From Paenibacillus_D sp047238105 (GTDB lineage: Bacteria; Bacillota; Bacilli; Paenibacillales; Paenibacillaceae): a stretch of DNA of 64,000 nt. Positions 62,483 to 64,000 of this stretch are shown in pieces. The notes under the pieces were generated by a model. The model did not search any database, was not told where the DNA came from, and worked only from the letters and a program-made list of their open reading frames with translations. The stretch lies in the NCBI RefSeq assembly GCF_047238105.1, contig NZ_JBDFMD010000001.1, forward strand, positions 5,270,001 through 5,334,000, written 5' to 3'. Made by a program: the position numbers and the translations under genes. Positions within the stretch are counted from its first letter, which is position 1. Every line of letters starts with the position of its first letter.

Positions 62483-62647
62483 GCCATGTCCGGCGTTCAG
62501 AACACCCAGACACCGTCTTCTCCGGGCAAGAAGTCATGAGAATAGCATCGATGTTTGAAACGTTCCATTTATTGCACTGGCCCCCCGATTTACAATGATG
62601 ATGTTCCATCGGGATTCCTATCTCAACGTAAAGGGAGGAAGGTATGC

Positions 62648-64000
62648 GTGGCGATGAAATACCTTAAAGGATGGATGGCGGTGTTGCTGTTGGGGATGGT
62701 GTTCCACTGGCAGCCAGAAAATGTAAGCGCTAACGTACAGCACTCGTTTTATGTTTCTCCAGCCGGGAATGATGCGACCGGCAACGGCAGTCAGCAGTCG
62801 CCGTGGCGGACCATGCAAAAGGCACGTGATCATATCCGCCAGAATGGCCTGAATCAGAACATGAGCGGCGACATTATGGTGTACTTTGCAGCCGGAGATT
62901 ATTATGTCTCTGAACCGATCGTATTCGGACCTGCCGACTCTGGCTCGGGCGGGTACAATGTCGTGTACGCCAACCAGCATGGGCGTGCGACAGCGCGGTT
63001 TATCGGCGGGCAGCCGATCACCGGCTGGCAGCCTCACTGCACCGGCGGCACCTGCAGCAGCACGATCTATAAGGCCCAGGTGGGCACGGGCTGGGATTTC
63101 CACACGCTGTACGAGAACGATCAGCGCGCCATGAAGGCAAGACATCCGAACCGCACGAGCACCACCTCCTTCGCCGGGTACTTGTCCACAGACGGCGGCG
63201 TGGTCGGCTCGATCCGTCAGTTTCAGTACAAGGCGGGCGATCTGACGCCAGGGTCGTGGGATCTGAGCCAGGCGGAGGTCGTCATCTGGAGCGGTGACAA
63301 ATGGGACTGGTTCACGGATACCGTGCCGATCCAGAGCGTCAACACCGGTACGCGCACCGTGACCTTCACGCGTGATGTCAAATACCCGACGTATCAGGAC
63401 GGACAATGGAATCATGTCGACGGCTCCCGCTACTTTGTGCAAGGCTCGCTGGATTTCCTGGACCGGCCTGGCGAGTTCCATCTCGACAAGACGACAGGGA
63501 CGCTCTATTATTACGCCCGGGACGGCGCGATCGGGGACCAGACGATCATCGCGCCCAAGGTGATGGACCTGATCCGGTTCGAGGGAGCATCCGAGTCGCA
63601 GCGCGTCCATCATATCCGCCTGCAGGGACTCAGCTTCGAGATGACCGACTTCACCAATTCGTACCGGGCGGGCTTCACCTATCCGGGCGAGACGGCGCTG
63701 CCGCACAATGGCGGCGAGTCGCATATCTATCCCGAGTTCGATCTGTCGGCCGAGATGCACCGCCACCGCCACGGCATGATCTTCATGGAAAATACGAACA
63801 ACATCGCACTCCGCGAGAATCGGCTTCGCAACTCGGGGTACTCGGCCGTGTTCATGATCTTCTACAATCAGAACACGACGATCGAGGGCAATCTGATCGA
63901 ACACAGCGGGTATAGCGGCATTATGCTGAAGGGCAAGTATCCTGCGGAGGGCGATGTCCTGAGGAACAATGTATTTACCAACAATTACATCCATCACGTC
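62648..64000 (+). CDS. Secreted right-handed beta-helix protein (3' partial)
   Basis: Likely polysaccharide-degrading enzyme; the frame is open to the window end (451 codons seen). Signal peptide (YLKGWMAVLLLGMVF, cut near NVSA), then the typical start YVSPAGNDATGNG and WRTMQKARDHI. Parallel beta-helix coils follow (for example MIFMENTNNIALRENRLRNSGYSAV and NTTIEGNLIEHSGYSGIML). Pectate-lyase-like, GH120 and GH141 families share this fold; the family cannot be fixed from this part. AAAGGGAGG is nine bases before the GTG at 62648 (ATG 62654 also possible). Adjacent to YesM/YesN and the ABC system, so likely the same substrate. Confidence 0.85.
   Translation, partial: MAMKYLKGWMAVLLLGMVFHWQPENVSANVQHSFYVSPAGNDATGNGSQQSPWRTMQKARDHIRQNGLNQNMSGDIMVYFAAGDYYVSEPIVFGPADSGSGGYNVVYANQHGRATARFIGGQPITGWQPHCTGGTCSSTIYKAQVGTGWDFHTLYENDQRAMKARHPNRTSTTSFAGYLSTDGGVVGSIRQFQYKAGDLTPGSWDLSQAEVVIWSGDKWDWFTDTVPIQSVNTGTRTVTFTRDVKYPTYQDGQWNHVDGSRYFVQGSLDFLDRPGEFHLDKTTGTLYYYARDGAIGDQTIIAPKVMDLIRFEGASESQRVHHIRLQGLSFEMTDFTNSYRAGFTYPGETALPHNGGESHIYPEFDLSAEMHRHRHGMIFMENTNNIALRENRLRNSGYSAVFMIFYNQNTTIEGNLIEHSGYSGIMLKGKYPAEGDVLRNNVFTNNYIHHV

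Overview
The window looks like chromosomal DNA of a Paenibacillus-type Firmicute. This rests on strong AGGAGG ribosome binding sites, three-copy SLH (S-layer homology) surface proteins, LplB/YtcP-type sugar permeases without their own ATPase, YesM/YesN two-component systems, membrane-bound AraC regulators, a GH95 fucosidase, sulfatases, and FNR- and Fur-type operators. This is inference; no rRNA or tRNA gene was seen.

Layout. 1-12.1 kb: a glycan-use locus with a secreted LamG/Big2/GH43-like/SLH protein (5' end outside the window), a transmembrane AraC regulator, two ABC permeases with a lipoprotein binding protein, and a cytosolic sulfatase. 12.1-15.9 kb: nirB-nirD-nirC nitrite assimilation behind a perfect FNR box. 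15.9-17.5 kb: a MerR remnant and a second sulfatase. 17.8-19.9 kb: an RlaP-like nucleotidyltransferase beside RtcB (RNA repair). 19.9-27.6 kb: small metabolic and resistance-type genes, including folD-fchA behind a ZTP riboswitch with its terminator. 28-33.8 kb: an operon for a very large secreted nucleotidase and an SLH protein. 33.9-38.8 kb: a frameshifted YfbR-like gene, a hydrolase, a lipoprotein and GH95. 39.2-42 kb: an iron locus in which an AraC regulator reads in frame, through a Fur-box promoter, into a siderophore-binding lipoprotein, followed by an FhuF-like protein. 42-48.8 kb: an accessory stretch with a histidine kinase, a frameshifted methyltransferase and several gene fragments. 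48.8-51.8 kb: a second rtcB behind a structured leader, then a kinase and a YjbR gene. 51.9-54.7 kb: a GntR regulator divergent from an enolase-superfamily sugar-acid dehydratase and an SDR. 55.5-62.4 kb: a second sugar ABC importer divergent from its YesM/YesN pair. 62.6 kb to the end: a secreted beta-helix protein, cut off by the window end.

The main theme is capture and breakdown of complex, partly sulfated or fucosylated polysaccharide: surface enzymes cut, ABC systems import, and sulfatases, fucosidase and sugar-acid dehydratase act inside. Side themes are nitrite assimilation, iron uptake, one-carbon metabolism and RNA repair.

Most striking: (1) the AraC/Fur-promoter/binding-protein read-through; (2) at least five intergenic repeat arrays of unlike sequence that all share a 51-52 bp period; (3) the ZTP riboswitch; (4) two RtcB ligases, one with RlaP and one with a leader carrying two terminator-like hairpins and a possible leader peptide.
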